From Linnemannia elongata (lineage: Eukaryota > Mortierellomycota > Mortierellomycetes > Mortierellales > Mortierellaceae), in NCBI GenBank assembly GCA_036320915.1, contig JAXBDG010000009.1, positions 992,001 to 1,056,000 of the forward strand: 64,000 nt of DNA. The letters run 5' to 3'. The position numbers and the translations under genes are program-made. Each line of letters opens with the position of its first letter. The first letter of the stretch is position 1. A model generated the notes under the pieces. The model had not been told where the DNA came from. It searched no databases and saw nothing but the letters and a program-made list of their open reading frames with translations. Shown here piece after piece: positions 12,199-22,636 of this stretch.

Positions 12199-14233
12199 TC
12201 ACCGCAGCTCCATGGGAGGCTCTTGTTCAGGAACACACTTGAGCTCAAAAGTCTGCGCCCTGAAGGCCGCAATCTCATCCTCGGTCAGAGGCTCGCCCTT
12301 GGCAGAGAACTTGATCGTCGCTGCATTGACCATCGCGCGGGCTCCTTCATTGACAGTGGGCGCCTTGGTGCTGCTTCCGCTAGCCGCACTGCTGTTTCCT
12401 CCACCAAAAGCACCGGCGTTGCCACCAAAAGGACTTGGCTGTGCAGGAGTTCCAAATGCCGTCCCGCTGCTTCCTGCTCCTCCTGCCTGTCGAAAGGGAC
12501 TGGACGTTTGGCCACCGCCACCAAATGCTGAATTGCCTCCACCTCCGAATGCACTGTTACCTCCGCTTCCAAATGCAGAACCGCCTCCTCCAAATGCACC
12601 TGTGCCTCCGCTCGTTGATGCGGCGTTGTTGCCAAAAGCTGATGGTTGTCCAAATGCACTTCCTCCAGTTCCTGCTGCTCCCGCGCCACCAAAGACGCTG
12701 GATGTGGATGGTTGTTGTGTTTGTCCGAATGCACTAGGCTGCCCAAATGCGCTGGGTTGTCCAAACGCGCTACTGCCTCCTCCCAGTGTTGACGACTGCC
12801 CAAACGCTGAGCTGGCGCCACTTGCAGGGTTTCCAAAGGCACTTGTGGTTGAAGGGGCACCGAAGGCACTGTTCGTGCTTGCAGTTCCGAACGAGTTTCC
12901 TCCTGTCCCGAATGCACTCTGTCCGGTCGCTCCTCCAGCTACTGCTCCGCCAAACGTAGATGGCTGTCCGAATGCAGAGTTTTGTGCCCCTGCTCCCAAA
13001 GTAGAGCTCTGCCCAAAGGCCGAAGGTTGTCCAAATGCAGAGTTCTGAGCTCCACCACTGCCAAACGCCGAGGACTGTCCAAAGGCTGAGGGCTGACCGA
13101 ATGCCGATCCCTGAGTTCCGCTTCCACTGCCCAATGTGGAGCTCTGACCAAAAGACGATGGTTGTCCAAATGCCGAGTTTTGACCAAATGCCGATCCGGT
13201 GCCAGATCCTGCCCCTCCAAATGCGCCTGCGGCGCCACCAGCTCCAGTACCACCCGCTGCAGAGCCACCCGTTGCTGCAGGACGGATAACGGTCATATAT
13301 GCGTTGTAACCACCGGTGCGATTATTCACATATGTATCGATCTCAGCATTCACGCTCGCCCGGAGCTGTTGTTCTTTCTGCATAAACGCGTTCTGCATCC
13401 CTGCCGGCCCTTGTCCCGACTGTGTTGCTGCAGCCACCAGTCCTCCATAATCTCCTGTGAACTGTGTCAATGTATGGTCCTTGGCCTCGTAGTACATCAG
13501 ACGAAGCTCCTCTGGTTGCATATCCTTGCCCCTGATCAAGTTTGGCTCCTCTTTTCCTGGGCCATATGACGATAATTCATAGACAGGTCTCTCCGCCGTA
13601 AAATCGTTCACGATCGAGTTTGCACTATTTGTTGTAAAGTATATTGTTTGTGTTATAGTTAGTTCGCATATCCATTCTTTTCAATTAGGGTCACATCACG
13701 AAACAAGAAATGCTTGGAAAAACTTACTCGAACGCAAGTTTTTTACTACCTTGAGCCGCAGCTGCACCGCCAGCACCGCTTCCAGATCCAAATGCAGAGT
13801 TATTGTTATTATTGCTGTTGGTGTTTCCGAATCCACCGCCTCCTCCAAATCCTCGCTGACCAAATGTGTTACCACCGCCTCCTGATGACGATCCTCCGAA
13901 TCCTGAACCTCCAAAGGCGCTATTTCCGCTGTTCCCGCTCAACGCTATTCATCGTATTTTGGAGATAAAAAGGAGCAGGGTAAATATTCAATGTACAATT
14001 TCTGGAACGCGGAAAGGATCGCGCTCGGATTGAGTAAAAGAGCAAACGTGTGATGCGTCATCCCACAGAGTGAATCGAAACGTGTGAAAGCAATTACCAC
14101 TGAAGGAATTGGAGTTGGAGATCCCTCCACCTCCTCCAAAGGCAGAGGAGCCAAACTGGGAATGAACGTTGCGGCAGCGATCACCGTATTTGCAGTTTCC
14201 TCGCTGGAAGAACTGGCAAATCTGGCCCGACAT
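12199..14233 (-). CDS. NUP42: NUP42-like CCCH zinc-finger FG nucleoporin
   Basis: Exons 14233-14098, 13944-13728 and 13624-12199 join in phase to give 592 residues. The protein opens with a CCCH finger, CQFFQRGNCKYGDRCRNVH, exactly at the N-terminus as in the Nup42/NUPL2 family. Most of the rest is FG repeats, mainly SAFGQ and SAFGG types; I count about 37 FG dipeptides. A non-repetitive block (DFTAERPVYELSSYGPGKEE) separates two FG regions. The C-terminus, TFELKCVPEQEPPMELR, fits the short motif by which this family binds Gle1. Known role: cytoplasmic face of the nuclear pore, mRNA export with Gle1 and Dbp5. Odd: the last codons read CTGCGGTGAGC, which contains a good donor consensus, so a short extra 3' exon cannot be excluded. 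Many FG-coding repeats are near-identical in DNA as well. Confidence 0.85.
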
Positions 14234-14594
14234 GGCTGATGGCGTGGCGTGAGAGGTGTGGGTAAAGCGTGTATTTTCCTTCGAGGAGTGGGAAGAATGA
14301 GCTTGTGAAAGTGAGGGTGTCGCTCCTGTGAGAAGAGATGTGAGAAAGAAAGGTAAAGGAAGAGTGTGTGGTGGCAAAACGAAGAACCTTCAAGCGAAAG
14401 GGCTGCTTCGCCTGCCTGCCAAGCCACAAATCGAAATTCCACAAGGGAACAATAGTAAAAAAAAAATGAATGTATGGAATTTATTTATCTTTCCGTCGTT
14501 TCTATCGTGACATCCCGTCCATGCTGCCCTCGTTGCTAATTGAAAGTGGTCAAAGAAATACTCGACAGACGTTGAGAAATCAAACATGAATCCT

Positions 14595-15823
14595 CTAGAA
14601 AAAGAGGTATGCGAAAATGAAGGCGATCAAGGCTGCTCCAGCGACATAGCTGGCAGGGAAACCCTGAGGCTGGGCAACGTGAACGGCAGTCAAGGTCGGT
14701 GCTGAAGGAGACGAGGCAGGGTCGGACTTGCGCTGACGAAGCTAAATATCACGCAGGTGCAGGAAAAAATTGATAGAAGGTGTGGGTTAACATATTGGTC
14801 GCGTGCGAAATATTCACGGTGGAAGGAAACGAGAGCCGCTGTGTCGTGGCTGTGGTCGCATTTTACCACTTTGATTCCCGAGATAAACAATGATGAGAGT
14901 TCTGTCGCACTTACAGTGTTGGTCTCGGCCTCAAGCTGCTTCACAGAATTCTGGAGGTTTTGGATGATATGCTGGGCATTGTCGAGGTCACGCTTCAACT
15001 TTTGGGCATCGGTGCCTGTGCTGGTGGAGGTGGTGCTGTTGTAGCTATCTCTGCTGATGAGCGAAGGAGCCGCCGAAGTCGATGAAGTTGTTTGGATGTG
15101 GGCAGTGGTGGGGGGCGCGAAGGCTTGTGGGCTCTGCTGATGCGTTGAGGCGGTGGAATGTGACACACTCTCGTCCTCTTCCTGAATCTGAGTAATGGCG
15201 TGCTCCAGAGGAGGCAAGAAGGCGCAACGAATCTTTTTTTCACGGATCTGATCCTTGGCATCCCGCTCCATTGTAGGCCACTAGACACGTCGATAAAGAT
15301 CCATCGAAGGATATCGTTGCAAAGCGTTAGCTTAAAATCTTGAAGGGCAAAAAAAATGAACAAAAATGACGCGTACGTATGTCTGCCGAGCATTGTTGTA
15401 TCTTGTGTGTGTGTGTGTTTACCAAGTCTGCAGGGGCGATCTGCTCGCGCTCGGCAGTGATGGCAACACTCTGGACCAAAAACTTGTCCTTGCACTTGAA
15501 GTCTGCTGGGGGATCTTCCTTCATGGCTTGCATTTGAACTAACCAGTAGAAAATAAAATAGCGATTAGAGCCGAGAGACAGGTTAGATTGAATGAGCAAC
15601 CGAGCCTGCCTGTAGTCTGTGGTGTTTGCTTCATACGACAGGTCTGTTCCTATGCAAGCGATGGCTGTGATCATCTAGTATTTGTCATCCACTCAGTCGC
15701 TACAGCGTCCCTAGTCTCCGATGTCTGCGCTGTTGTTCTTGTTGTAGTTGCTCCTGTCACTTGCTGTTGAGACAGATGGCGTGCTTGCTGCTGCTGCTGT
15801 TGTTGTTGTTGTTGTTGTTGGTT

Positions 15824-15864
<41 letters not shown>

Positions 15865-16194
15865 TTGGACCTCCAGCTCCTGACCGGGCTCGATGCGACC
15901 CGAGTTGGGACGGACGCAGTACTGCTTAGGAGCTGTGGTCTTGACTTTGAAAGCGATGGGCAGCTGAGTGGGGTTACGGATGATCAGTGACTCCTTGATG
16001 GCCTCGGTCAAAGGTCCTAGTTGGTTGAGAATAGCAAAAGGCGTGAAATGAGTGAGTTTGCGGTGGTCTTGGCATAGGACGACTATTCAGGAACGGGAGT
16101 CGAAAGGAGTCGCCAAGGACACGCGTGTGTGGAAAAGTAAGGCTGGCTTACTGCGGAAGGAGAGCTGGCTGGAGGGATCGAGTTCGATGGACAT
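14595..16194 (-). CDS. SCS2: VAP/Scs2-type ER membrane protein (MSP domain)
   Basis: Five exons keep phase: 16194-16152, 16016-15864, 15538-15423, 15280-14915 and 14741-14595, giving 274 residues. Residues 1 to about 115 form the major sperm protein fold seen in VAPs: LIIRNPTQLPIAFKVKTTAP, YCVRPNSGRIEPGQ and DFKCKDKFLVQS are hallmark segments. A Ser/Thr-rich linker and a coiled-coil stretch follow, then a C-terminal hydrophobic tail, YVAGAALIAFIFAYLFF, which is the tail anchor. Known role: ER tether that binds FFAT-motif proteins at membrane contact sites and influences phospholipid control. Length is typical. The second intron is remarkable: its GT is followed directly by 34 A residues on the coding strand and then by CAA repeats. 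Start is the first ATG before the conserved ELDP of the MSP fold. Confidence 0.9.
15787..15861. repeat. Microsatellite plus T34 tract inside VAP intron 2
   Basis: Written on the + strand, a CTG run passes into a TTG run (about 15787-15826) and then an unbroken T tract at 15828-15861. On the coding strand the intron therefore begins GT followed by A34 and polyCAA/CAG. It is the most repeat-loaded intron in the left half of the window. Confidence 0.9.
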
Positions 16195-16987
16195 TATGAG
16201 TGTAGTTGTTGAAGTTGATGTGAATGAAGGAGAGATGATGGTCGCTAAAGAAAGTTAATAAGAGTGACAGAACAAAAAAAAAATAAAATAAAAAAATGAG
16301 GCAGCAGTAGAAGAGGCACAAGGTGATGAAATCAAATCAAATTGAGCCAACAGTTACTCAGCTCTCACACATGCCACACACACATCAACAGACAGGCAAA
16401 CAGATACGCACTCCGTTTTTCAGGCACACACAGACTTATATGTATGGGAATAGAACGAGAGCACAGGTGCAAAACGAAGCGAACGAACAAACTGAGAGCA
16501 CTCGTAACAGAACAGACAGGGTACCACCACTACCATCATCTATGACAAATGTGATCGATCGCTCACTCGTTCACCCCTCCCACCCCTCCCACCCCGTCTA
16601 CATATCCCCATCTACAGAACCCAGCAACGGACATTTCAGAAAAGGGAGAGAGTATCAGCCATGGTGCATGATACACGCGATGACGATCATGCCCCGGATC
16701 ACACACCTCACTCTTACTCGGATTATTTCAATCTGTCATCTGCTGGACACATCCAACCCCTTTTTTCTTTCTCTCCCCAAAACAAAACGTGATGGACCAC
16801 TGCACCAACAGCAAAAAACAAAACGACGACGACGACGGTATGACTTCCAACTCACTCTTTTCTTCTCTCCTCGTCCTTCTTCCTCTTCACCTTCCTCTTT
16901 TCTTCTCACTCCATCCTATTCTCGCACTCACCCAATCCCCGCGCACTCCTCTCAACTTGCTAAGGAACCAGATTATCAACTAAAAGG
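16195..16987. other. Divergent upstream region of VAP and WASP
   Basis: About 790 bases lie between the two start codons. The half next to WASP is C/T-rich on the + strand (16740-16930), as before many fungal start sites. CACACA-rich sequence lies near 16360-16440 and a duplicated CCTCCCACC near 16577. A long + frame here overlaps the first WASP exon out of frame and was not accepted as a gene. Confidence 0.5.
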
Positions 16988-19450
16988 ATGCCCAGCATCA
17001 CACTCAACAACCCAGAGGACAAGGCAACAGTCAAACGGTTCCTCTCCTCGCCTAACACTCGCATCATCACCGCCACCGTCGCAAGACTCTATATCGCCTA
17101 CCCAGATCCTTCCCAATGGACATATGCCGGTATCCTCGGAGCCGTCGCCTTGATTCAAACCAGCAATACCTTCTTTCTCCGCATCGTCGACCTTCTCGTA
17201 AGCATAATGCTAAAACGCGATCTTGAACATCTTTGCCCTGAGTATACTCTCATCAATTGACAAGCTACCTCTTTGTGCACCTTACTTCTATACTGAGTAG
17301 TATGGACAGGGTATCGTCTGGGAACAAGAACTCTATCAAGGATTCGACTACCACCAGGACATGCCCTTCTTTCACACCTTCCAAGCCGATGTACGCATCC
17401 AAACTACATGGGAGAATGCATACTTGAGTCTGTCTGTCCCTTTCCAACCGTTGCGCGCTAGTCCTCACAATTTTAATATTTTTCTTCGTCTACTTTTTCT
17501 TCTTACCGTTCGTTAGAACTACGTGGCTGGATTCTCCTTTGCAGATGAGCATGAGGCAGAGGTGTTTTACAGCAAAGTCCACGGTCGAGCACGTCTGAGA
17601 CCATGTGAGTTTTCCGCTAACCCCAGCTCTTCTCTCGATGTACACTCATCCCGTCTGTCTGATGCCGTGGATATCTTGAATGGCATAGCCCTAACTGACC
17701 AACTCCCTTCTTTTTTCTCTTATGTTGTCACTGGGTGTGTTTTGCTTTCGTACCTTTTCTCTCATTCGCTATTGCGGTACCTTTTTTTTCTCCTTTCCCC
17801 CTATTTTTCTCCCTCTTCACTCTTTGACCCAAACAACAACCAAATAACCAACAAACAAAACAAACGCTGCCTGCAGTCAAGCCGGTACCTTCCTCGGGGA
17901 CGCTCGCCAAATCCGCAAAGGCTGCCGGCGCGCAGGGACGCAACAAGTTCCCACTCCACAATGGCAAATTGGACAAGTCACGGATCGGGATGCCCTCGGA
18001 CTTTCGCCATGTCGGACATATTGGTTGGGATCCTGACGTTGGCTTTGAGGTAACCCTTTGCTTCTTGTCATGTCAAGGATATGCTGTTGGTGTGTTTATA
18101 TGAAAAAAGTATTATGGTTGGGCAGGGTTAGATGGGGTAAAATATAAAGGATGTCATGGGATCATGGGACAGAGAGGCAGCATGTGCTGACTTTGCATGT
18201 GCCTGGTGTTTTTCTTTTTTACAGACAAGAAAAGAGGATGCGAGACCTTGTGGGGTGCCCTATGCTCAAGTGGTAGAGGATGAAACCCGCAGGGCAAAAA
18301 GAGCAAATCTGGCGAATGGCCAATGCATAACACTCACATTTTCTTAAGCTATTGATTCACACACAACATCGACATCAATACCAATATACCCACGCGTGTT
18401 TTACCAATGCTCTCCAATGATTGACCCCTTACTTAATGAACATTCCACCATAAATAGGCACAGAACATTGATCCGGCGTGGAGGACACTGTTTGACCAAC
18501 TGGACACATTCGGCGTGAGCAGACAGCAGATCAACGAAAACGCGGGCTTCATCACAAACTTTGTCAATGCCCATGGAGGGCTCGCCCCCACTACTACCAA
18601 ACCCAACGGTACTAGCAATGGAAGCAATGGTAGTCTATCGGATCTTTCTAGGATCGATTCTCCTCCACTTGGGAGAGCTCAGTCTCCTCCGCCAAAGAAA
18701 CGACCACCCCCACCTCCACCACCACCTGTGAACACCAATTCAGCAAATCAGGGAGGAGGAGGAGCTTCACCGATGGCCTCGCCAGCACCGTACCATGGAT
18801 ATCTGCCGAGACCTCTGGCCCAGGTGATGGCCAGTCTTTCCTTTGGAACGTCGTCATTCTATGGGAACAATTCTTCTACGAGTCCTCAGTCACCCAGGAC
18901 GCCGTCACCACCTCAGGAGGAAGTGGTGCGAGAGACTGACACCAGCCATTCGATTGCACCACCCTCGACTATCCCTCCACCCCCTCCACCACCTCCCCCT
19001 CCAATGGTAGGTGCAGGACATCCCCTACAAAAACAAGAACCAAAGCAACAACAGCCTTTGTCGATCAGGACCAACACCAACCAATCGAATCCTTCAGGAC
19101 CTACATTCGCCCCACTATCTCCCACTTCTTCTTCTTCTCCATCCTCGGCGACGACGACAAATGCGATCAAGAGCCCAGTTGAGAGTTCACTATTGGCGAG
19201 CATCCGAGAATCGGGCGGACTTCAAGGACTGCGCAAGACGGGTGCCCTCCGATCACCTCCTCCTCGTCCCCTTACGGGAGGTAATCGCCCTAGCTCGCCT
19301 ACGATGATGATGAATTCGAGTAATAGTCAGGGTGATCTGGTCTCGGCGCTGGTTGCGGCTCTTCAGCGACGACAGACCAAGGTTACTTATAGTGAGGATG
19401 AGGATGGTGCTGGTAGCGAGTCTGATGATGGATGGGATGCTGACGATTAA
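16988..19450 (+). CDS. LAS17: WASP/Las17 actin-nucleation promoting factor
   Basis: Exons 16988-17197, 17301-17390, 17517-17604, 17877-18049 and 18458-19450 keep phase, giving 517 residues. Residues 1-125 are the WH1/EVH1 domain; LYIAYPD, GIVWEQELYQG, MPFFHTFQAD and YVAGFSFADEHEAEVFY are diagnostic. The CRIB/GBD motif IGMPSDFRHVGHIGWDPDVG ends exon 4, then a long proline-rich region with several PPPPPP runs (profilin and SH3 ligands), a WH2-like LLASIRESGGLQGLRKTG, and an amphipathic C segment leading to the acidic tail SDDGWDADD with its conserved Trp. Known role: activates Arp2/3 to nucleate branched actin at endocytic sites, with WIP/verprolin bound to WH1. Having a CRIB motif suggests Cdc42/Rac input, which budding-yeast Las17 lacks. 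The acceptor for exon 5 could be 18458 or 18464; both stay in frame. Confidence 0.93.
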
Positions 19451-20782
19451 GCATATTAATTGAATTGGTGGGAAGTGTAATAAAAACCTCACATGTTGCA
19501 CGGTTGTATCACACATAATCAGGCTGTGTCTTTGAATCGAGGGTGGTCAGCCTATCTGCCTATCATGACTCTTTTTTTTTTTTTGTTCTTGAATGACATT
19601 CCCGTGTGAAACCAGAGCGGGGTAGTTATACAAAGGAGCGGCTAGAACAAATATACTCTTTTCCACGATAATACGATAATGTCATTGAGACAAAACCAGG
19701 GGGGCGCCGGGGGTCGGGGGGAAGGTAGGCGGGAGCTGAGAATAATAGACGACATAGTAGCAAAAACTGAATAAGATTGTCGCAATTGTCGAGTACCAAA
19801 TATAGGAAGGCGACGGTTTTTGCGACGAGCTTCAATGAGAGCTAATCCCGGAAACAGGCGCACGGCGCAGTCTCCGGAATTTTTTCGCTCCTATGTTTTC
19901 CCCTTTGATATTCTTAGCATATTCTATCTTTGTCGGATTGAAGGAGGAAGTCGTAGAAGCCAGGACGCACATAACCGTCGCACAGCCTATTTTTTTATTT
20001 TTTCTTGGTTTTCTTCCATCACTTTGTTTGCCTTATGCTCTCTTTGTTTTTTCATGTATGTACCATGGTGGTTGCGTGTTTATTTGACGTTGTGCAATCG
20101 CTGGGGAATACTTTAACACAGAAAATGGACAAAACGAACAGGCGGGAATAAGCTTCATCCGCAACTATTGTTTTTGTCCTTCATTCGGGAGCGTCAACCG
20201 TGTTTGAACCACTCTTCACACCAGTGATTAATAGAAAATCAGAGCGAACGCCTCCATTGTTTGTTACTTGTATGCATTTGCTAAGGGGGGAAGTAAAGGA
20301 AACCTCTGGCAAAAGGAGAAAGAAATCGCCGCCTCTTTGTTTATTAGCAAGTTCACAGAAAAGAAAGAAAAGACAAAACGTTGTAATCGATCGATCATGC
20401 ACAAGAGACGCAAGAGAATAAAAACCCCCCCTCAGAAAGGTGCATTGTGTATCATGTCTCTTAATCATAAAAAAAAATGCGGCGTCCTTCCCATGTTTGT
20501 ACTCCCTTAATGATTTTGCGGACTTTGGTGTGTTCAAGTTGTACGTCACTGGCTGCATTTCACGGCGGGTCCGTCCGCTCTCACATACTCTCCCGTCACG
20601 TCCGAACCTCGAATACATATTTGTCTGCACGTCCGAATCAATGGACAAAATCCTTATAAAATGGTTGGACCCTTTTCTCCTCTTTTTTTTTTTTTCTTTT
20701 CCTTCCCCCATCATCAATCAAATCGAACAACAACAAACCAAACAACAAACCAAGTAACCCAACAACAACTCATAAACATAAA
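19451..20782. other. Intergenic region between WASP and alternative oxidase
   Basis: About 1.3 kb with no supported gene. It contains T-rich tracts near 19570 and 20690, an AATAAAAAC-type sequence at 19479 that could serve as the WASP polyadenylation signal, and a GGGGCGCCGGGGG GC-rich block near 19703. The right end is the alternative oxidase promoter. Confidence 0.5.
20655..20660 (+). promoter_or_regulatory. TATA box candidate for alternative oxidase
   Basis: TATAAA lies 123 bases before the ATG and is followed by a C/T-rich stretch (20671-20712), the usual arrangement of a fungal core promoter. Confidence 0.5.
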
Positions 20783-22261
20783 ATGAGCTCGTTCGCAACT
20801 CTTAGGACATCCTTGGCCCACTCACAGCAGCCCTCAGCTGCCGCAACAAAGGCCGTCAAGTCACTCTTCCTTCAACCCGGAAGCAATCAGCGCTACCTCT
20901 CCACCACCACATCTTCCTTTGCAACCTTTGCAAGACCCTGTTCCATCATCACCCCCGCCTCAACCATCCGCTACCGCCAAGAAGCTGCCCAACCTCAAAA
21001 GCAACAAAACCGCGCCTTCTCGCTCTTCAACAAGAACCCTTCAGACACTCTCGCAGCCGCAAAGGCCGAAGAGGCCTCCCGGATCCCCAAAGCCGTCCAG
21101 AACGACATCCCCGTGGCCCTGCTCCACGAAACCCACCCAAAACCGATGCTGGACGAGTTCATGGGCAAGAAGCGTCTCTCGACAAAGGATCTTGAGGCCA
21201 TCCCAATCGATCTGCAGTACCATCGTGAGCCCGCCAATGTCTCGGACTGGGTTGCTTACCAGACTGTGAAGGCTATGCGGATCCCGACAGATATCTTCTT
21301 TAGGAAAAAGTATATCCATCGTGTCGTCGCTCTTGAGACCGTTGCCGCTGTGGTACGTTTTTTTTTTTTTTTTTCGCTACTTTCTTTTTTCAGAGTTGCT
21401 ATTTCCCGCCTTTATTCGGTCTTTTTATTCGCCTTTCGCTTCCTACGCCTCCAGTGAGGGTCAACGCCAAAAAGATCCAAAAAACAACATCCAAACCAAC
21501 AAACACAATACTAACACATTCTTCTTCTTCCCACCCCCTTTCTCAATTCAATAAAAAATAGCCGGGAATGGTAGCAGGTATGCTCCGTCACTTGAGATCG
21601 CTCCGCCGGTGCAGCCACGACGGCGGCTGGATCTCTCACTTGTTGCACGAGGCCGAGAACGAGCGCATGCATCTCCTCACCTGGATGAAGGTCTCTCAAC
21701 CGACCCTCTTTGAGCGTGCCCTCGTCACCGCTGTCCAAGGTGTCTTCTTTAACGTCTTCTTTGCGCTCTATATGATCTCTGACAAGACCGCCCATCGGGT
21801 TGTGTAAGTTCTCTTTTTCTTTTTCTTCGTATTTTTTTTTTGTTGGTCTGTTGGTTGTTTCATCATAGACATATACCTAAAAAGTGATAACCAACGATCT
21901 AATCAACACTAACACTCCCTTCTCCTCCTCCTCTCCAAATAGCGGATACTTGGAAGAACAAGCCGTAATCTCATACACACACATGCTGGACGAGATCGAC
22001 GCCGGTGTGCTCGAGAACGGACCCGCTCCCAAAATTGCAATCGACTATTGGAACCTCGAAGAAAACGCAACCGTCCGCGATGTCTGTCTTGCCATCCGTC
22101 TTGATGAAAACGTCCACATGTTGACCAACCACCATCTCTCAGACCGCCTCGTCCTCAAGCAGGAGGATCTCAGGGTTGACATTCATAAACTCCAGGAGGA
22201 ACAGGGTATGGTCCCTACGCAGAACGCAGAGAAGGTCTGGACAAAGGGAAACAAGTACTGA
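20783..22261 (+). CDS. AOX1: Mitochondrial alternative oxidase
   Basis: Exons 20783-21352, 21562-21803 and 21943-22261 keep phase and give 376 residues. The first ~70 residues are Ser/Thr/Arg/Ala-rich, as a mitochondrial leader. The di-iron ligands are all visible with family spacing: Glu185 in ALETVAAV, Glu224 and His227 in NERMHLLTW, Glu275 in LEEQAV, Glu326 and His329 in [19 protein letters not shown] and DYWNLEE are also family segments. Known role: ubiquinol oxidase in the inner mitochondrial membrane that passes electrons to oxygen without proton pumping, bypassing complexes III and IV. Odd: the third box reads LEEQA rather than the common LEEEA; the metal ligand itself is unaffected. 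Exon 1 ends right at a T-rich intron start. Adjacent genes are not respiratory. Confidence 0.96.
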
Positions 22262-22636
22262 AGTATCTCTTCTTCTCCTTCAACTCCTCGAACCCTTGAT
22301 CTTTTTTTTTTTGCATAATCAAAACAAACAACCTCTGTCTTTCACTAGCATCGCGCACACACCCTTGTACAAAGTTTCCCTTTACCTCTTCCCTTTTACC
22401 TCTTCCCTTTTCCATCCTGCTTCTCTTATCGCATAAAAGAACACTAAATAAAGAACCACATCAATTTGCAATACAAAACTTTCAGAGGTGGTGTTGGTCG
22501 CTCTAGAGCATGCGAAGAAATAATTACTTGTTGTTACAGCTCGATAAACAAACAAACAAAAAAAAAAAGAAAGCGAGAGGCAAAAGACAAAAAAAACAGA
22601 AGGACTACAGTCTCTAAAACATAACACTCTATCTTT
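22262..22636. terminator. Shared 3' region of convergent AOX and SOK1-like genes
   Basis: These 375 bases hold the 3' ends of both genes. AATAAA at 22447-22452 is a plausible polyadenylation signal for the oxidase. For the minus-strand gene the region is rich in T runs on its own strand. A duplicated CTCTTCCCTTTTAC lies near 22386. Confidence 0.45.

Noticed and set aside
12212..13048. 278-codon + strand open frame opposite NUP42
   Set aside because: It is the antisense shadow of the FG repeats; its Pro/Ala/Leu-rich text mirrors the repeat codons and has no family features.
16323..17153. 276-codon + strand open frame before WASP
   Set aside because: It overlaps the first WH1 exon in another frame, and its text is low complexity without homologous features.
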